Positions 57,201 to 64,000 of a DNA stretch of 64,000 nucleotides are shown one piece after another. A program made the position numbers and the translations under genes. The notes beneath the pieces were generated by a model that saw only the letters and a list, made by a program, of their open reading frames with translations, made no database searches and was not told the DNA's origin. The first letter of the stretch is position 1, and every line of letters starts with the position of its first letter. Origin of the DNA: a virus; the IMG/VR virus record IMGVR_UViG_3300050343_000145, positions 1 through 64,000 of that record, one strand, 5' to 3'.

Positions 57201-59152
57201 TGAAAGGTATATCAGCTATGGAGTCTCAAAGACAAGCTTTAAAGAATGATTACAGAGGCTTATTAAAAATGTTTCCTAAAGTTAAGAAAAATCTTAATAA
57301 AGAAATTGCAGGAACTGGATTTACAAACGATCAAGCTATAAGAGTTTATTTATATAATAACTCTGGTTTTGATGTTCCTGGTATTTCTAAAAGAGACCAA
57401 AAGAAATTAATAGATATTTTAAATAAAAATGAAAATTTAAAAGGATTTGCAGACGGGTTACAAAATATATCTAAAAAAGAATCTTGGGCTGAGCCATCTG
57501 AATATTGGGACGTGGGAAGTGTTTTAAAAGATCTTAATGACCTTTCAGAAAACGTTAGTAGAAAAGACTATCTTAAAGAATTTATAACCAATGCGGACCA
57601 AATTTTCAATGAAGACAATTTAAATAAAGTTGAAGCGTTGTATGGTTCAAGGCACAGAGAAGCTCTTGAAGATATTATAAGAAGAATGAAAAGTGGAAGC
57701 AATAGACCCGGTAATCCCGATAGATTAACTGGTGCTTGGCTTGACTGGGTTAATAATTCTGTTGGTACTATAATGTTCTTTAACAGAAGGTCAGCTTTAT
57801 TACAGATGTTATCGTTTACTAACTTTGTTAACTGGTCAGATAATAACCCACTGATGGCCGCAAAAGCATTTGCAAATCAACCGGCTTATTGGAAAGCTTG
57901 GGCAAAAATATTTAATTCTGATAAATTAAAACAAAGAAGGGGTGGTTTAAAATCCGATGTACAAGAGCAGGAGATAGCTAATCAAGCTAAGAATGCTAAA
58001 GATAAATACAGCGCAGCCGTTTCTTATTTATTAAAAATTGGTTTTACACCAACACAAATAGCGGATAGTATGGCTATTGCAACAGGAGGTGCTACATTCT
58101 TAATAAATAGAACTAACACTTATGTTAAACAAGGCATGTCAAAAGCGGATGCTGAAGCAAAAGCGTTTGAAGACTTTAGTGCAATATCAGATGAGACACA
58201 ACAGTCCGGGGATCCTATGTTAATATCTAAACAACAATCAAGTCATCTTGGTAGATTAATATTAGCATTCCAAAATACACCAATGCAGTACACTAGATTA
58301 ATGAAGAAGGCTGGACAGGATTTAATCAACGGAAGAGGCGACGCTAAAACAAATATTAGTAAAATAATTTATTATGGATTTGTGCAGAATTTAATATTCT
58401 CAACATTACAAAATGCGTTGTTTGCTTTACTTCCAGAGTTTGATCCAGATGATGAAGACGAAGAAAAATTCCAAAAAGTTATTAATACAAAACAAGAAAG
58501 AATTATGAATAGTATGGTTGATACTATATTAAGAGGTAGCGGATTGGCTGGTGCCGTAGTGTCGACATTAAAAAATACTATTAACGAATACTATAGACAA
58601 GAAGAAAAAGGATCGTTTATGGCGGATCACACTTATACCTTATTGCAATTAGCGAATGTATCGCCCCCTATTGGATCAAAGCTTAGAAAAGTTTATGGAT
58701 CAATTCAAACTAGAAACTTTGATAAAGATGTTATAGAAGCTAGGGGAGCAGCACCGGATAGCCCTGCTTATGAAATTGTTGGTAATTTATTATCAGCTGG
58801 TTTAAATATACCTCTTGATAGAGCTGTCTCGGAAGTTAGAGGCATTACAGAGGCTTTAGACAATAGGAACACGTCTTATCAAAGAATAGCTTTAGCATTG
58901 GGGTGGAGAACATGGGATGTCAATGCAAAAAATGAAGAGCATGAATTAATTAAAACAGCTGCTAAAGCTAAAAGAAAAGAAGAAGGGAAATTAAAAGCTA
59001 AAGAAACTAGAAAAAGAAATGCAGCGCTTAAAAAACAAATATTAATAAATTTGTCTAAAGAAAACATAAAAGAATACAAAAAGTATTTAACAATGTCTAC
59101 TAAAGACAAAAACGAGTATATTAAAAAAGAAATAAAAAAACTAAATAAATAA
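51230..59152 (+). CDS. Giant internal virion protein (2640 aa) with HEVGH metallopeptidase motif, polyvalent-protein type
   Basis: The longest gene of the window. Residues 1-330 are coiled coil. Near 380-430 and 460-500 there are Ala/Gly-rich hydrophobic stretches. At 937-941 HEVGH (within SPLHEVGHIQ) is a zinc-peptidase motif with possible acidic ligands at 960/964. A long alpha/beta middle follows (EHRPPARVVLALSY near 1790). The C-terminal 500 residues (RRSALLQMLSFTNFVNW; ILAFQNTPMQYTRLMKKAGQ) resemble the LPD38-type region of phage polyvalent proteins. It is likely packed in the head and ejected with DNA, acting like T7 gp16 but with added enzymatic domains. Confidence 0.7.
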   Translation: MADPKLNEQLLELQEQVNQLKPTDNSQEAILLRRQLKKVEAQIVASETTETQELEEVEVTVDAKGDVKTALDGAKQYKEDIKKITPETEKTKIGYEYFGLKMYDTLKPQIERDTYYPDLPGGRKSGFIKYRNTYDEDLKKSLGDKKYEEWKKIEAGAKADGVRLNETNINKYLNLSDFDNKTKNEIVQQSKSKKSDLILRDYSNKERNIIKKEIFEGEAKEKAYEEYSNTFNKNLEEYKKTGVPQFEQPDYTPIVKELNEEVKQSSKNLDTKFDNFKIKQEEYNNTYKNYEKRIAEAEEKIKNFSMPENPTVAQIQERNALAEEYNNIFKEDLFTGLDNQWQDLKAFGTEITNESEKLNKASLEVGDINLMSNSLSKNYNRMDRLLHTMEESFLGSAAMLGSSIMKGGGDVAAFFASSNNYDAKTADWYQDLVDLKGHAIDYNDRLQKYRQNVLPEKLEYGDGGGFDYFAEMMIDNSPSILTAFGTMGYTGLATAGASGIARATAIRQATNAATGVFFTMEAGGQMSNLEIAQREAPEMIASLKNKLKNETNLSKRKQLEEQISDQENLQKMSQFKKSFNSIAYGGIASLAERFGSLRFINDFQKYSKPLGLTKLEQLGIPKSVARVTGKAFGTTSGVGIGMGVELIEEGGTLLGQNFMDIVVLDQNKSLIEGLDGEFVRNTLATSLGISGPSASMNLMSAFNNEIKLRSEANQEGKIRDEVLAIQNELNVLDGRTKKARDLKKKQNLLLTEAAEVNSFIPLKLGNMTDAEVQSVFENGKRMRELIAEGKELGQQLEITSYEKQRVEDIKNQIQTLFDVNQKTLGKSQEQYLKEIGKDAPNAFEYVVNKGRYDGYKHLIKNMKGITLFATDGKNIDQFLEQSNYTDQQKEDIKNAYNDRSNAVNINDDVITFDDNVTASLSILSGTKAAITAVSPLHEVGHIQTRKAGIIKDGKLAAHAEGMVEDIIADVKRRNENDKLSDSDFQIFNDRINDYKSKNGEVNADELIQLVSDFTAAGILPKSSFEQLYSAKTFINSLLTKFNGEASPFFKINTANDAFDFITSWQQKALTSQTEGAGEETDVVESKDLQSEINSLVAGVTTQAEYYGKLNNVINEKYGYDITEDQSRSAKLHPAINNYIISKSANPAQAQKNISILKDRLINFNPAAKRNDGSIVGAEGFVEFINSNVNFVKREANKALAIEAEQRKRTEKIDDTTKQIAAPIETKKAKEKPKYKSISKSNIFSTSAIDQIKNRIISIVRVLKTKINAPTTINQTVKPIISEIKTEMGKQADIIIKKDAGGLQNNRLEKVFLKSKKATLENAPTTWLAKAMPFAVQKSVGGKFTDIPILNESGKIIGYEFQPNWTSDWQGKKIDRVKTAVGGQTSGNQYIRRKPNVSEAVSDKQYMGYMFKFDNGGNATEIIRGRKESWSKMMAEEVSFELIDDALDDLNSPISKELIKNQTRLGVEIVENFAQQVRKDIDRGTVKESKGLASFSQEQMDQYINAEAWGNFKNKIQGIQGRFKENVIYRLHKDSYGEIYSDKLQKEIAKQFYVKLKPFATVESIETQLKEDNKSLPEFLEDIRGQIDFNETIRQFTGAEASIAELNDNKVYVAETQQYLIDQLKGVDIQTAVAFFASTFANSGKIGRDRKGVMTGVSRADLFYNQAHAITALNEAGFNIDKITKKDIVLKDGTVIPRKFTANAKVEQKHLDGTLDVDKEIKIAGKAWDFTMKLLEGLKGQPSYVQALTLAALNSGTNTMLRVGAPAINVSTTITSRKPSDYRYEHRPPARVVLALSYKNKVLGDKTIDIEALKNDYQVSIIPVEMDKVIGKIALGQSTMPDYKPGITRATNDYYNAFTKNKPGIVSIKNLKTGEIIGKDYEASSKLKNQPTIKEAVAQPKQLKEAVAKESKGFLSEEINNIIARQKGVRPEAVYSKVVARKKGANIGKYKFFLPSTAEDFRGLTQYTFAGKGKQGEADQKFFEDNLVKPYLKGISAMESQRQALKNDYRGLLKMFPKVKKNLNKEIAGTGFTNDQAIRVYLYNNSGFDVPGISKRDQKKLIDILNKNENLKGFADGLQNISKKESWAEPSEYWDVGSVLKDLNDLSENVSRKDYLKEFITNADQIFNEDNLNKVEALYGSRHREALEDIIRRMKSGSNRPGNPDRLTGAWLDWVNNSVGTIMFFNRRSALLQMLSFTNFVNWSDNNPLMAAKAFANQPAYWKAWAKIFNSDKLKQRRGGLKSDVQEQEIANQAKNAKDKYSAAVSYLLKIGFTPTQIADSMAIATGGATFLINRTNTYVKQGMSKADAEAKAFEDFSAISDETQQSGDPMLISKQQSSHLGRLILAFQNTPMQYTRLMKKAGQDLINGRGDAKTNISKIIYYGFVQNLIFSTLQNALFALLPEFDPDDEDEEKFQKVINTKQERIMNSMVDTILRGSGLAGAVVSTLKNTINEYYRQEEKGSFMADHTYTLLQLANVSPPIGSKLRKVYGSIQTRNFDKDVIEARGAAPDSPAYEIVGNLLSAGLNIPLDRAVSEVRGITEALDNRNTSYQRIALALGWRTWDVNAKNEEHELIKTAAKAKRKEEGKLKAKETRKRNAALKKQILINLSKENIKEYKKYLTMSTKDKNEYIKKEIKKLNK

Positions 59153-59154
59153 TT

Positions 59155-59286
59155 ATGCCAAAAGATGCGTGTTACAAAAAAGTTAAAGCAAGATACAAAG
59201 TATTTCCATCCGCTTACGCAAGTGGAGCTATTGCAAAGTGCAGAAAGAAGGGCGCTAGCAATTGGGGCAACAAAAGTAAAAAGTAA
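59155..59286 (+). CDS. 43-residue conserved basic protein (DACYKKVKARYKVFPSAYAS)
   Basis: DACYKKVKARYKVFPSAYAS followed by GAIAKCRKKGASNWG is a pattern I know from a great many marine phage genomes. Two cysteines and a strong positive charge suggest nucleic-acid or metal binding. Function unknown. The stop overlaps the next ATG (TAATG). Confidence 0.7.
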   Translation: MPKDACYKKVKARYKVFPSAYASGAIAKCRKKGASNWGNKSKK

Positions 59287-59564
59287 TGGCTGTTAGAAAA
59301 ACAAAGAAAGGTGCTTCGTTAAAGCGCTGGTTTAAAGAGAAGTGGGTAGATGTTAGAACAGGTAAACCTTGCGGTAGAACAAAGGGTGATGGAAGAGGTG
59401 TGCCTTATTGTAGGCCCAGCAAAAGAGTGTCAAGTAAAACACCAAAAACATCTGGTGAAATGTCTTCATCTGAAAAAGCAAAAAAGATTAGAGAAAAGAA
59501 AAGCTTGGGCCAACCAAAAGGTAAGCCACGAAGAGTAAAAAATGTTAAAAGAAACAAAAAATAG
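59286..59564 (+). CDS. Conserved basic protein (DUF5872-like)
   Basis: A 92-residue basic protein: LKRWFKEKWVDVRTGKPCGR, then VPYCRPSKRVSSKTPKTSGE and a Lys-rich tail. The WVDVRTGKPCGR and YCRPS motifs are conserved across marine phages (a family I recall as DUF5872, unchecked). Coupled to the preceding gene by a one-base overlap; the pair usually travels together. Role unknown. Confidence 0.72.
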   Translation: MAVRKTKKGASLKRWFKEKWVDVRTGKPCGRTKGDGRGVPYCRPSKRVSSKTPKTSGEMSSSEKAKKIREKKSLGQPKGKPRRVKNVKRNKK

Positions 59565-59598
59565 GTGATTACATATATTATAGAAACTTAAAAAAATT

Positions 59599-59883
59599 AT
59601 GGCTCAAAAAATTTCAGAAAACACAGAAGTACAATTAGATTTAAAAACGATTGGAATGTTGGTCGCAGGCGCAGTGAGTTTAGCAGCCATGTATTTTACT
59701 TTGCAAAAAGATATAGATCTTGCAAAAGAATTACCTAAACCAGAGGTAAGCAGAACAGAATATGATTTAAAAGACGAGCTGGTTAGAACTACTATTATGG
59801 ACATTGATGAAAAGGTTCAAGACAATAGTAATAAACTAGATAAAATCGACGACAAACTGTTCAAGATAATAAACAAAGACTAA
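59599..59883 (+). CDS. Small membrane protein with coiled-coil tail (inner spanin or accessory holin candidate)
   Basis: A 94-residue protein. Residues 17-33 are hydrophobic (TIGMLVAGAVSLAAMYF), followed by a polar region and a C-terminal coiled coil (DIDEKVQDNSNKLDKIDDKL). One TM plus an extracytoplasmic coil fits an inner-membrane spanin component; the lipoprotein three genes later would be the partner. Alternatively a second holin. First gene of the lysis cassette. Confidence 0.58.
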   Translation: MAQKISENTEVQLDLKTIGMLVAGAVSLAAMYFTLQKDIDLAKELPKPEVSRTEYDLKDELVRTTIMDIDEKVQDNSNKLDKIDDKLFKIINKD

Positions 59884-59884
59884 A

Positions 59885-60199
59885 ATGAAAAAAATTTTAA
59901 TAATATTAAGTTTACTTTTTACAATCGCAGGATATTCACAATACGAAGTACTGCACATTAATTCTTCTTGGAATTCAAGACATAACCTCGACCTTGACGG
60001 CCTTAAGTATGCTAAGGTAAAATATTTAATACTAGAAGAACAAACACCTTCATTTAGGCAACAAATAAAATCTGTTCCAACTATTTTAGTTTTACACAAC
60101 GGTAAACCTAAAGGACAATGGAGTGGTGGTATAGCATTGAAATTAAAGATAACAAAAGAAGATATAGAAAATCATATTGAAAGATTAAAAGCTCAATAG
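59885..60199 (+). CDS. Exported thioredoxin-fold protein without CxxC
   Basis: A 104-residue protein with a signal peptide (MKKILIILSLLFTIAGYSQ) and a thioredoxin-like body ending in the cis-proline region SVPTILVLHNGKPKGQWSGG. The CxxC redox motif is missing, so it is not a normal oxidoreductase. Similar proteins sit near lysis genes in other flavobacterial phages. It may be a periplasmic chaperone or structural factor. Confidence 0.62.
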   Translation: MKKILIILSLLFTIAGYSQYEVLHINSSWNSRHNLDLDGLKYAKVKYLILEEQTPSFRQQIKSVPTILVLHNGKPKGQWSGGIALKLKITKEDIENHIERLKAQ

Positions 60200-60664
60200 A
60201 TGAGTAAGATAAGCGAGCACATAACAAAGAAAGAAGCCACATTTAGTGCGACTGCATTGAGGAAAGGTATAGAGAATGAGCCTGGAGAATACGAATTACA
60301 GAATATGGAACTTATTGCTGAAAAAGTATTTGAACCATTAAGAAAAGCTGTGAATGGCCCAATAAAAATTAATTCATTCTTTCGTTCGGAAGAATTGAAT
60401 AAAGCAATCGGCGGGAGCAGTAAGTCACAACATTGCCAAGGAAGAGCAATGGATTTAGACGATACTTACGGTTACATGTCCAACAAAGATATGTACCATT
60501 ACATAAAAGAAAATTTAGATTTCGATCAGATGATCTGGGAATTTGGAACCAAAGACAACCCTTCTTGGGTTCATGTAAGTTATGTAGACGCTGACTCTAA
60601 TAGAAAGCGTTGTTTAGAAGCTTACAAAGACGAGAATAATAAAACAAAATATAAAATAATATAA
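60200..60664 (+). CDS. Endolysin, M15-family peptidase
   Basis: A 154-residue D-Ala-D-Ala carboxypeptidase/L-Ala-D-Glu endopeptidase-like enzyme. Zinc ligands can be matched to the family: H78 and D85 in SQHCQGRAMDLDD and H125 in WVHVSY, with a preceding SFFRSEELN loop typical of M15A. No signal peptide, so it needs the holin for access to peptidoglycan. It overlaps the lipoprotein gene by one base. Confidence 0.88.
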   Translation: MSKISEHITKKEATFSATALRKGIENEPGEYELQNMELIAEKVFEPLRKAVNGPIKINSFFRSEELNKAIGGSSKSQHCQGRAMDLDDTYGYMSNKDMYHYIKENLDFDQMIWEFGTKDNPSWVHVSYVDADSNRKRCLEAYKDENNKTKYKII

Positions 60665-61026
60665 TGAAATTATGGAAAACTGCAATTGTCCTTTTTGTAT
60701 TTGTGAGTAGTTGCTCAATACAACCAAAACCTAAACTACAAATAACGCACGTCTTAGCTGTAACACAACAAGGTGATACATTAACAATACCTATTGATGT
60801 TATAAGACCTATTAATTATAGAATAATAAATTATAGTGGTGGTTATAATTACAACTGGGCACGACCTTATTATCATTATCAATATGATAATTATAGCCGA
60901 GGCTCATCTTATAGGTCAAATAATAACAACAGTAATAACAATTCAAACGTCGGTAAGATTGTACCAAGGGAAGATCCTGGAGATGGAAAGCCATCTGCTG
61001 ATGTTTTGATGAAAGGAAAGAAATAA
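60664..61026 (+). CDS. Lipoprotein, outer spanin candidate
   Basis: A 120-residue protein with a lipoprotein signal (MKLWKTAIVLFVFVSSCS, lipobox VSSC), so it would be anchored in the outer membrane. The mature part is Tyr/Asn-rich (NYSGGYNYNWARPYYHYQYD; RSNNNNSNNNSN) and short on structure. Following the endolysin it could be the outer-membrane component of a spanin pair. Last gene of the plus-strand block. Confidence 0.6.
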   Translation: MKLWKTAIVLFVFVSSCSIQPKPKLQITHVLAVTQQGDTLTIPIDVIRPINYRIINYSGGYNYNWARPYYHYQYDNYSRGSSYRSNNNNSNNNSNVGKIVPREDPGDGKPSADVLMKGKK

Positions 61027-61029
61027 AAA

Positions 61030-61059
61030 AAGGGGCCTTAAAAAAGCCCCTTAAATTTT
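61030..61059. terminator. Bidirectional terminator between lysis and nrd operons
   Basis: AAGGGGC and GCCCCTT form a perfect 7-bp stem around a 9-base loop. There is an A-tract on one side (T-run for the minus strand) and AAATTTT on the other, so it can stop both converging transcripts. Confidence 0.85.
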
Positions 61060-62779
61060 ATCCATCACACGCTAAGCAATTTTCATCCATTGCATTCTGT
61101 GCAATATCACCTCTAAGAACTGATTCAGTTCGCATATAATATAAGGTTTTAATACCTTTCTTCCACGCTTCATAATGAACCTTATTAATCCACTTAGGTT
61201 CTGCAACACTCGGGAATGCTAAATTTAAACTAACAGATTGATCTATATACTGTTGTCTTATTCCCGCTTGATTAACTAATTCTAGTTGATTAATTTCCTT
61301 AAACGTTTTAAATACTTCTTTCGCTGGTGTTTCCCACTTGCCAAGCTTAATATCATCAAGCTCTTTAACGCCTTGTACGGAGCCAGCATCTTTCATTATT
61401 TTGTTCCATACTTTATCAATATTAATTTTATATTTTTTTAATACCTTTAATAACGCAGGGTTCTTGCGAATGAAAGTACCCTTTGCACTTTGTTCCGTAA
61501 ATACGTTTGCAGCCCAAGGTTCGATTCCAGGACTAACGTTGCCACTAAGCTTGCTGTTAGATACAGTAGGAGCAATAGCCCGCAAATGAGTATTCCTAAA
61601 ACCTGAACCACGGCACCAAAGAGGCTCGCCAAATTCTTCTGCAAGAGCCATTGAAGCTCTCTCGCTTTCAATTTTAATTTGTGAAAATATTTTTCTTGTT
61701 TCATATTGTGATAGTAATCCTTCAAACGGTAAACCTTGATCTTGCAAATAAGTATGCCAACCAAGTACGCCCAATCCTAAAGCTCTACCTTTTTCAGCAG
61801 ATCTTACAGAATTATGAAAGCCAACTTTACCTTTGGATTTTTGTATAAATTCTTCTAATACACCATCTAAAAACCAGATGCTGTCATAAATAAGATTAGT
61901 GTTTTTCCACTCCTCATATTTAGCTAAATTCAAACTAGACAAGCAACAAACAAATGAATGTGATTCATCTGTATGTAATGTAATTTCACTACATATATTT
62001 GTCATGTGAACTTTTAAACCATGCTTTCTGTATTGCTCTGGATTATTTTTGTTTGTATTTCCCTTAAATAATATATAAGGTTCTCCAGTTGCTTTACGCT
62101 TTTGTAAAAGCTTTCCCCATTTTTTTCTTGCTTCAACATCTCCGCTTTCAACTCTTCGCATGAACTTGTCGCCGACCACAGCGCACTGGTGGAGGTTGAG
62201 CGACTGACGATTAACGTCTCCTTTAGGTTCTCTAATTTCAAGCCATTCCTCAAAGTCGGGATGCTCAATATTGATATTAACTGATGCTGCTCCTCTTCGG
62301 ACAGATCCTTGATTAGTGGCAAGTATTGTTGAATCGTATATCTTGCAAAAAGGCACCACGCCGTCACTTGTTCCATTTCCATTAATTGTATCGCCAGCGG
62401 GTCTGATTTGATTTATACCAATGCCAACTCCACCGCCGTGCTTAGCGAGTAACATCATCTCTAAATTCTTGCTTCCAATATCATATATTGAATCAGCAAC
62501 ATCTATACCAAAGCATGATATAGGCAACCCTCGATCTGAACCAGTATTTGATAACACAGGAGAGGCTAAACACAGCCAACCATTCCATATGTATTCAAAA
62601 AATGTTGGAGCAAGTTCTGGGCGTCCTAAACGCTTCGCTACAGTTTCGCATACACGATTATATGCGTCTCGTGGGGTTTCTTCTTTAATTAAATATCCTC
62701 CACCAATTGTTTTCTTATAAACATCGGTTTCACCCCAAGCAGGATAATCAATTCCTTTTTTCCAATTATTGTTCCACAT
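61058..62779 (-). CDS. nrdA: Ribonucleotide reductase alpha subunit, class I
   Basis: A 573-residue catalytic subunit converting ribonucleotides to deoxyribonucleotides. First redox Cys in PISCFG (C89), active-site N261-x-C263-x-E265 (NICSEI), second redox Cys at 278/279 (FVCCLSSLNL), the radical-transfer Tyr pair in TLYYMRT near 550, and the C-terminal CLAC thiol pair (568/571). The N-terminal ATP-cone is absent, so it should escape dATP inhibition, as is common in phages. It overlaps the upstream gene by 14 bases and ends in the terminator at 61030. Confidence 0.95.
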   Translation of the reverse strand: MWNNNWKKGIDYPAWGETDVYKKTIGGGYLIKEETPRDAYNRVCETVAKRLGRPELAPTFFEYIWNGWLCLASPVLSNTGSDRGLPISCFGIDVADSIYDIGSKNLEMMLLAKHGGGVGIGINQIRPAGDTINGNGTSDGVVPFCKIYDSTILATNQGSVRRGAASVNINIEHPDFEEWLEIREPKGDVNRQSLNLHQCAVVGDKFMRRVESGDVEARKKWGKLLQKRKATGEPYILFKGNTNKNNPEQYRKHGLKVHMTNICSEITLHTDESHSFVCCLSSLNLAKYEEWKNTNLIYDSIWFLDGVLEEFIQKSKGKVGFHNSVRSAEKGRALGLGVLGWHTYLQDQGLPFEGLLSQYETRKIFSQIKIESERASMALAEEFGEPLWCRGSGFRNTHLRAIAPTVSNSKLSGNVSPGIEPWAANVFTEQSAKGTFIRKNPALLKVLKKYKINIDKVWNKIMKDAGSVQGVKELDDIKLGKWETPAKEVFKTFKEINQLELVNQAGIRQQYIDQSVSLNLAFPSVAEPKWINKVHYEAWKKGIKTLYYMRTESVLRGDIAQNAMDENCLACDG

Positions 62780-62972
62780 CTTTTTTCTCTAAATCTTTAA
62801 GTTCTTCAACAAGTTTATCCCACCTCTCTTGTCCAATATGTAATTGAAAAGCAGTAAGCGTGCCTTGAGCTAATGTTCTTATAACATTTAAATCTTTTAA
62901 CGCTCTTGTTAAAGCCCCGCCTAAAATGTTAACTTGTTCTTGTAATTGTTTAATATTCTTTTGTACTCCCAT
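62766..62972 (-). CDS. 68-residue coiled-coil protein in the nrd operon
   Basis: Starts MGVQKNIKQLQEQVNILGGA and ends LVEELKDLEKKDVEQ. A long amphipathic helix is likely. It lies between nrdA (14-base overlap) and the membrane-protein gene (one-base gap). Function unknown; a glutaredoxin is not encoded here. Confidence 0.58.
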   Translation of the reverse strand: MGVQKNIKQLQEQVNILGGALTRALKDLNVIRTLAQGTLTAFQLHIGQERWDKLVEELKDLEKKDVEQ

Positions 62973-62973
62973 A

Positions 62974-63225
62974 TTATGTTATTAAATGTTTAACCCAAGC
63001 TATAAGCCCGTTTATATTTAAAGCAACTAAGTTCCATTGCTTACGATATGCTGTTTGTACACAGACACAAATAAAACCAGCTATATATAAAGCCGGTTCT
63101 ATTGTCCATTGTGCTGCTACTAGAAAACCAGCTCCCATATATCCAATACGGGTAGCCATTCTTTCACTAGGTTTTAGTTTTCTTTTTCTTTCTATTAAAA
63201 ACCTTAGCAGTCTGTATTTTACCAT
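62974..63225 (-). CDS. 83-residue membrane protein in the nrd operon
   Basis: A basic N-terminus (MVKYRLLRFLIERKRKLK) followed by hydrophobic segments (RIGYMGAGFLVAAQWTI; ALYIAGFICVCVQTAY) and NLVALNINGLIAWVKHLIT. Two or three TM helices. The NG-x-x-x-W-x-x-H ending is seen in small phage membrane proteins beside nrd or DNA genes. It overlaps nrdB by 7 bases. Transport-related or superinfection function possible but unproven. Confidence 0.62.
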   Translation of the reverse strand: MVKYRLLRFLIERKRKLKPSERMATRIGYMGAGFLVAAQWTIEPALYIAGFICVCVQTAYRKQWNLVALNINGLIAWVKHLIT

Positions 63226-64000
63226 ACGTCTTCAAAATCTTCGCCTTCATTTGCTTTACTATAGTCAGTCGGCCTAATAGCGAAAAAATCAGTGTGAGTG
63301 TGACCCCCAGTAAGATGGTCGAACCAAGCCATTTTATCAATTGACTTTTGGTCATATTCGAATTTAAACTTGCCTTCTTGTTTATAACCCAATTCTTGAA
63401 GTTTATCACCTGTTCGTTTTTTAATAAAGTGTTTAAGATCATATTCTGTTATTCCTTCAATATCACCCATTTCAAATAACTTACTTATGTAAGTCATTTC
63501 AGCATTATGCATTGTTAAAGCTGCATCGTATATATGCTCCTTGCATTCTTCTTTTAATCCTGGTATTTGAGAACACATGTGTCTAAATAATTGACAACCC
63601 ATTTTAGAATGTAATGACTCATCTCTTACAGACCATTTCATTTGTTGCCCAATACCTTTAAGTAAGTTACGCATTTGAAAACTGTATAGCACAGCAAACG
63701 CAGAATACAAACTAACACCTTCTGCAAAGGCTGAGAACGTAGCTAACGATTTACCTATGCCCACAGGATCATTACCTTCATAAGCAACTAAGTTATCGAA
63801 CCTAGCAGCTGTTGCGGGCTCATGTAAGAACGCTTCGTAATCTTCTAAGCCTAATGTTTCATTCAAGTAACTATAAGCTACTGCGTGAATTGTTTCTTGG
63901 CTTCCGAACATCATAGACATTTGTTGTATTTCGTGTTTAGGAAACCAACCAACGACTTTTTGTGTCCAGTAATCTGACACAGCGCATTCAGTTTGAGCAA
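63219..64000 (-). CDS. nrdB: Ribonucleotide reductase beta subunit, class I (5' end off window)
   Basis: Radical-generating partner of NrdA. The frame is open to the window edge (AQTECAVSDYW upstream of the apparent GTG), so the N-terminus and first metal ligand lie outside. Visible are ETIHAVAYSY (Glu, His and, four residues after the His, the Tyr that holds the radical in class Ia), FAEGVSLY (Glu) and WSVRDESLHSKM (Glu and His). The C-terminal peptide EGEDFEDVW is the usual docking tail for NrdA. The Tyr argues for class Ia, diiron-tyrosyl. Confidence 0.93.
   Translation of the reverse strand, partial: AQTECAVSDYWTQKVVGWFPKHEIQQMSMMFGSQETIHAVAYSYLNETLGLEDYEAFLHEPATAARFDNLVAYEGNDPVGIGKSLATFSAFAEGVSLYSAFAVLYSFQMRNLLKGIGQQMKWSVRDESLHSKMGCQLFRHMCSQIPGLKEECKEHIYDAALTMHNAEMTYISKLFEMGDIEGITEYDLKHFIKKRTGDKLQELGYKQEGKFKFEYDQKSIDKMAWFDHLTGGHTHTDFFAIRPTDYSKANEGEDFEDVW

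Noticed and set aside
63167-63442. Separate 91-residue minus-strand gene inside nrdB
   Set aside because: It lies out of frame within the conserved coding sequence of nrdB and the membrane-protein gene; shadow.

Overview
The window is an internal piece of a tailed-phage (Caudoviricetes) genome that runs off both edges. A gene is cut at each end: a primase-helicase at position 1 and the ribonucleotide reductase beta subunit at position 64000. The DNA is AT-rich. Genes are packed with ATGA, TAATG or 8-nt overlaps, and starts follow A/T-rich leaders rather than clear Shine-Dalgarno sites, which is typical of phages of Bacteroidetes. Together with the style of the small conserved proteins this suggests a marine flavobacterial host (inference). 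There are no sheath, tube or tape-measure genes, but there is a 2640-residue internal virion protein plus two smaller candidates. A podovirus-like virion is therefore the best guess.

Layout: (a) 1-12066, minus strand, early genes. These are a primase-helicase, single-strand binding protein, PD-(D/E)XK exonuclease, ERF-type annealing protein, sigma-70-family factor with an overlapping helix-turn-helix protein, a 3D-domain exported protein and an ATP-dependent DNA ligase. Next comes a dense run of about 20 tiny genes broken by a tRNA-Met, two tRNA-like elements and a probable structured RNA. Seven copies of a bipartite motif (ACTAAATACGA, exactly 8 variable bases, GGATAATATAA) sit in front of gene blocks and look like early promoters. 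(b) 12067-12270, divergent control region. (c) 12271-33406, plus strand: at least seven fibre/appendage genes (three with C-terminal S74 endosialidase-chaperone domains), interrupted by a groEL-groES pair, several small conserved proteins and a 3-TM holin. (d) 33433-43113: small genes, a probable small terminase, large terminase, portal, scaffold-like protein, major capsid protein and a capsid-adjacent protein. (e) 43169-59152: connector/tail proteins and internal (ejection) proteins. (f) 59155-61026: small basic proteins and a lysis cassette (membrane protein, thioredoxin-like protein, M15 peptidase endolysin, lipoprotein), ended by a bidirectional terminator. (g) 61058-64000, minus strand: class I ribonucleotide reductase nrdA and nrdB with two small genes between them.

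How it fits together: early promoters drive the minus-strand replication, recombination and nucleotide genes. The phage sigma factor probably redirects host RNA polymerase to the plus-strand structural block. The chaperonin pair probably helps fold capsid or fibre proteins. Virions are assembled around the portal and large terminase, and lysis uses the holin, M15 endolysin and lipoprotein.

Caution on sequence quality: at least a dozen genes, including the major capsid protein, are broken by single-base frame changes, many in short homopolymers. These look like consensus errors (long-read style) rather than real mutations. Broken genes are reported as whole genes with the break positions. All family assignments were made by eye without database searches.
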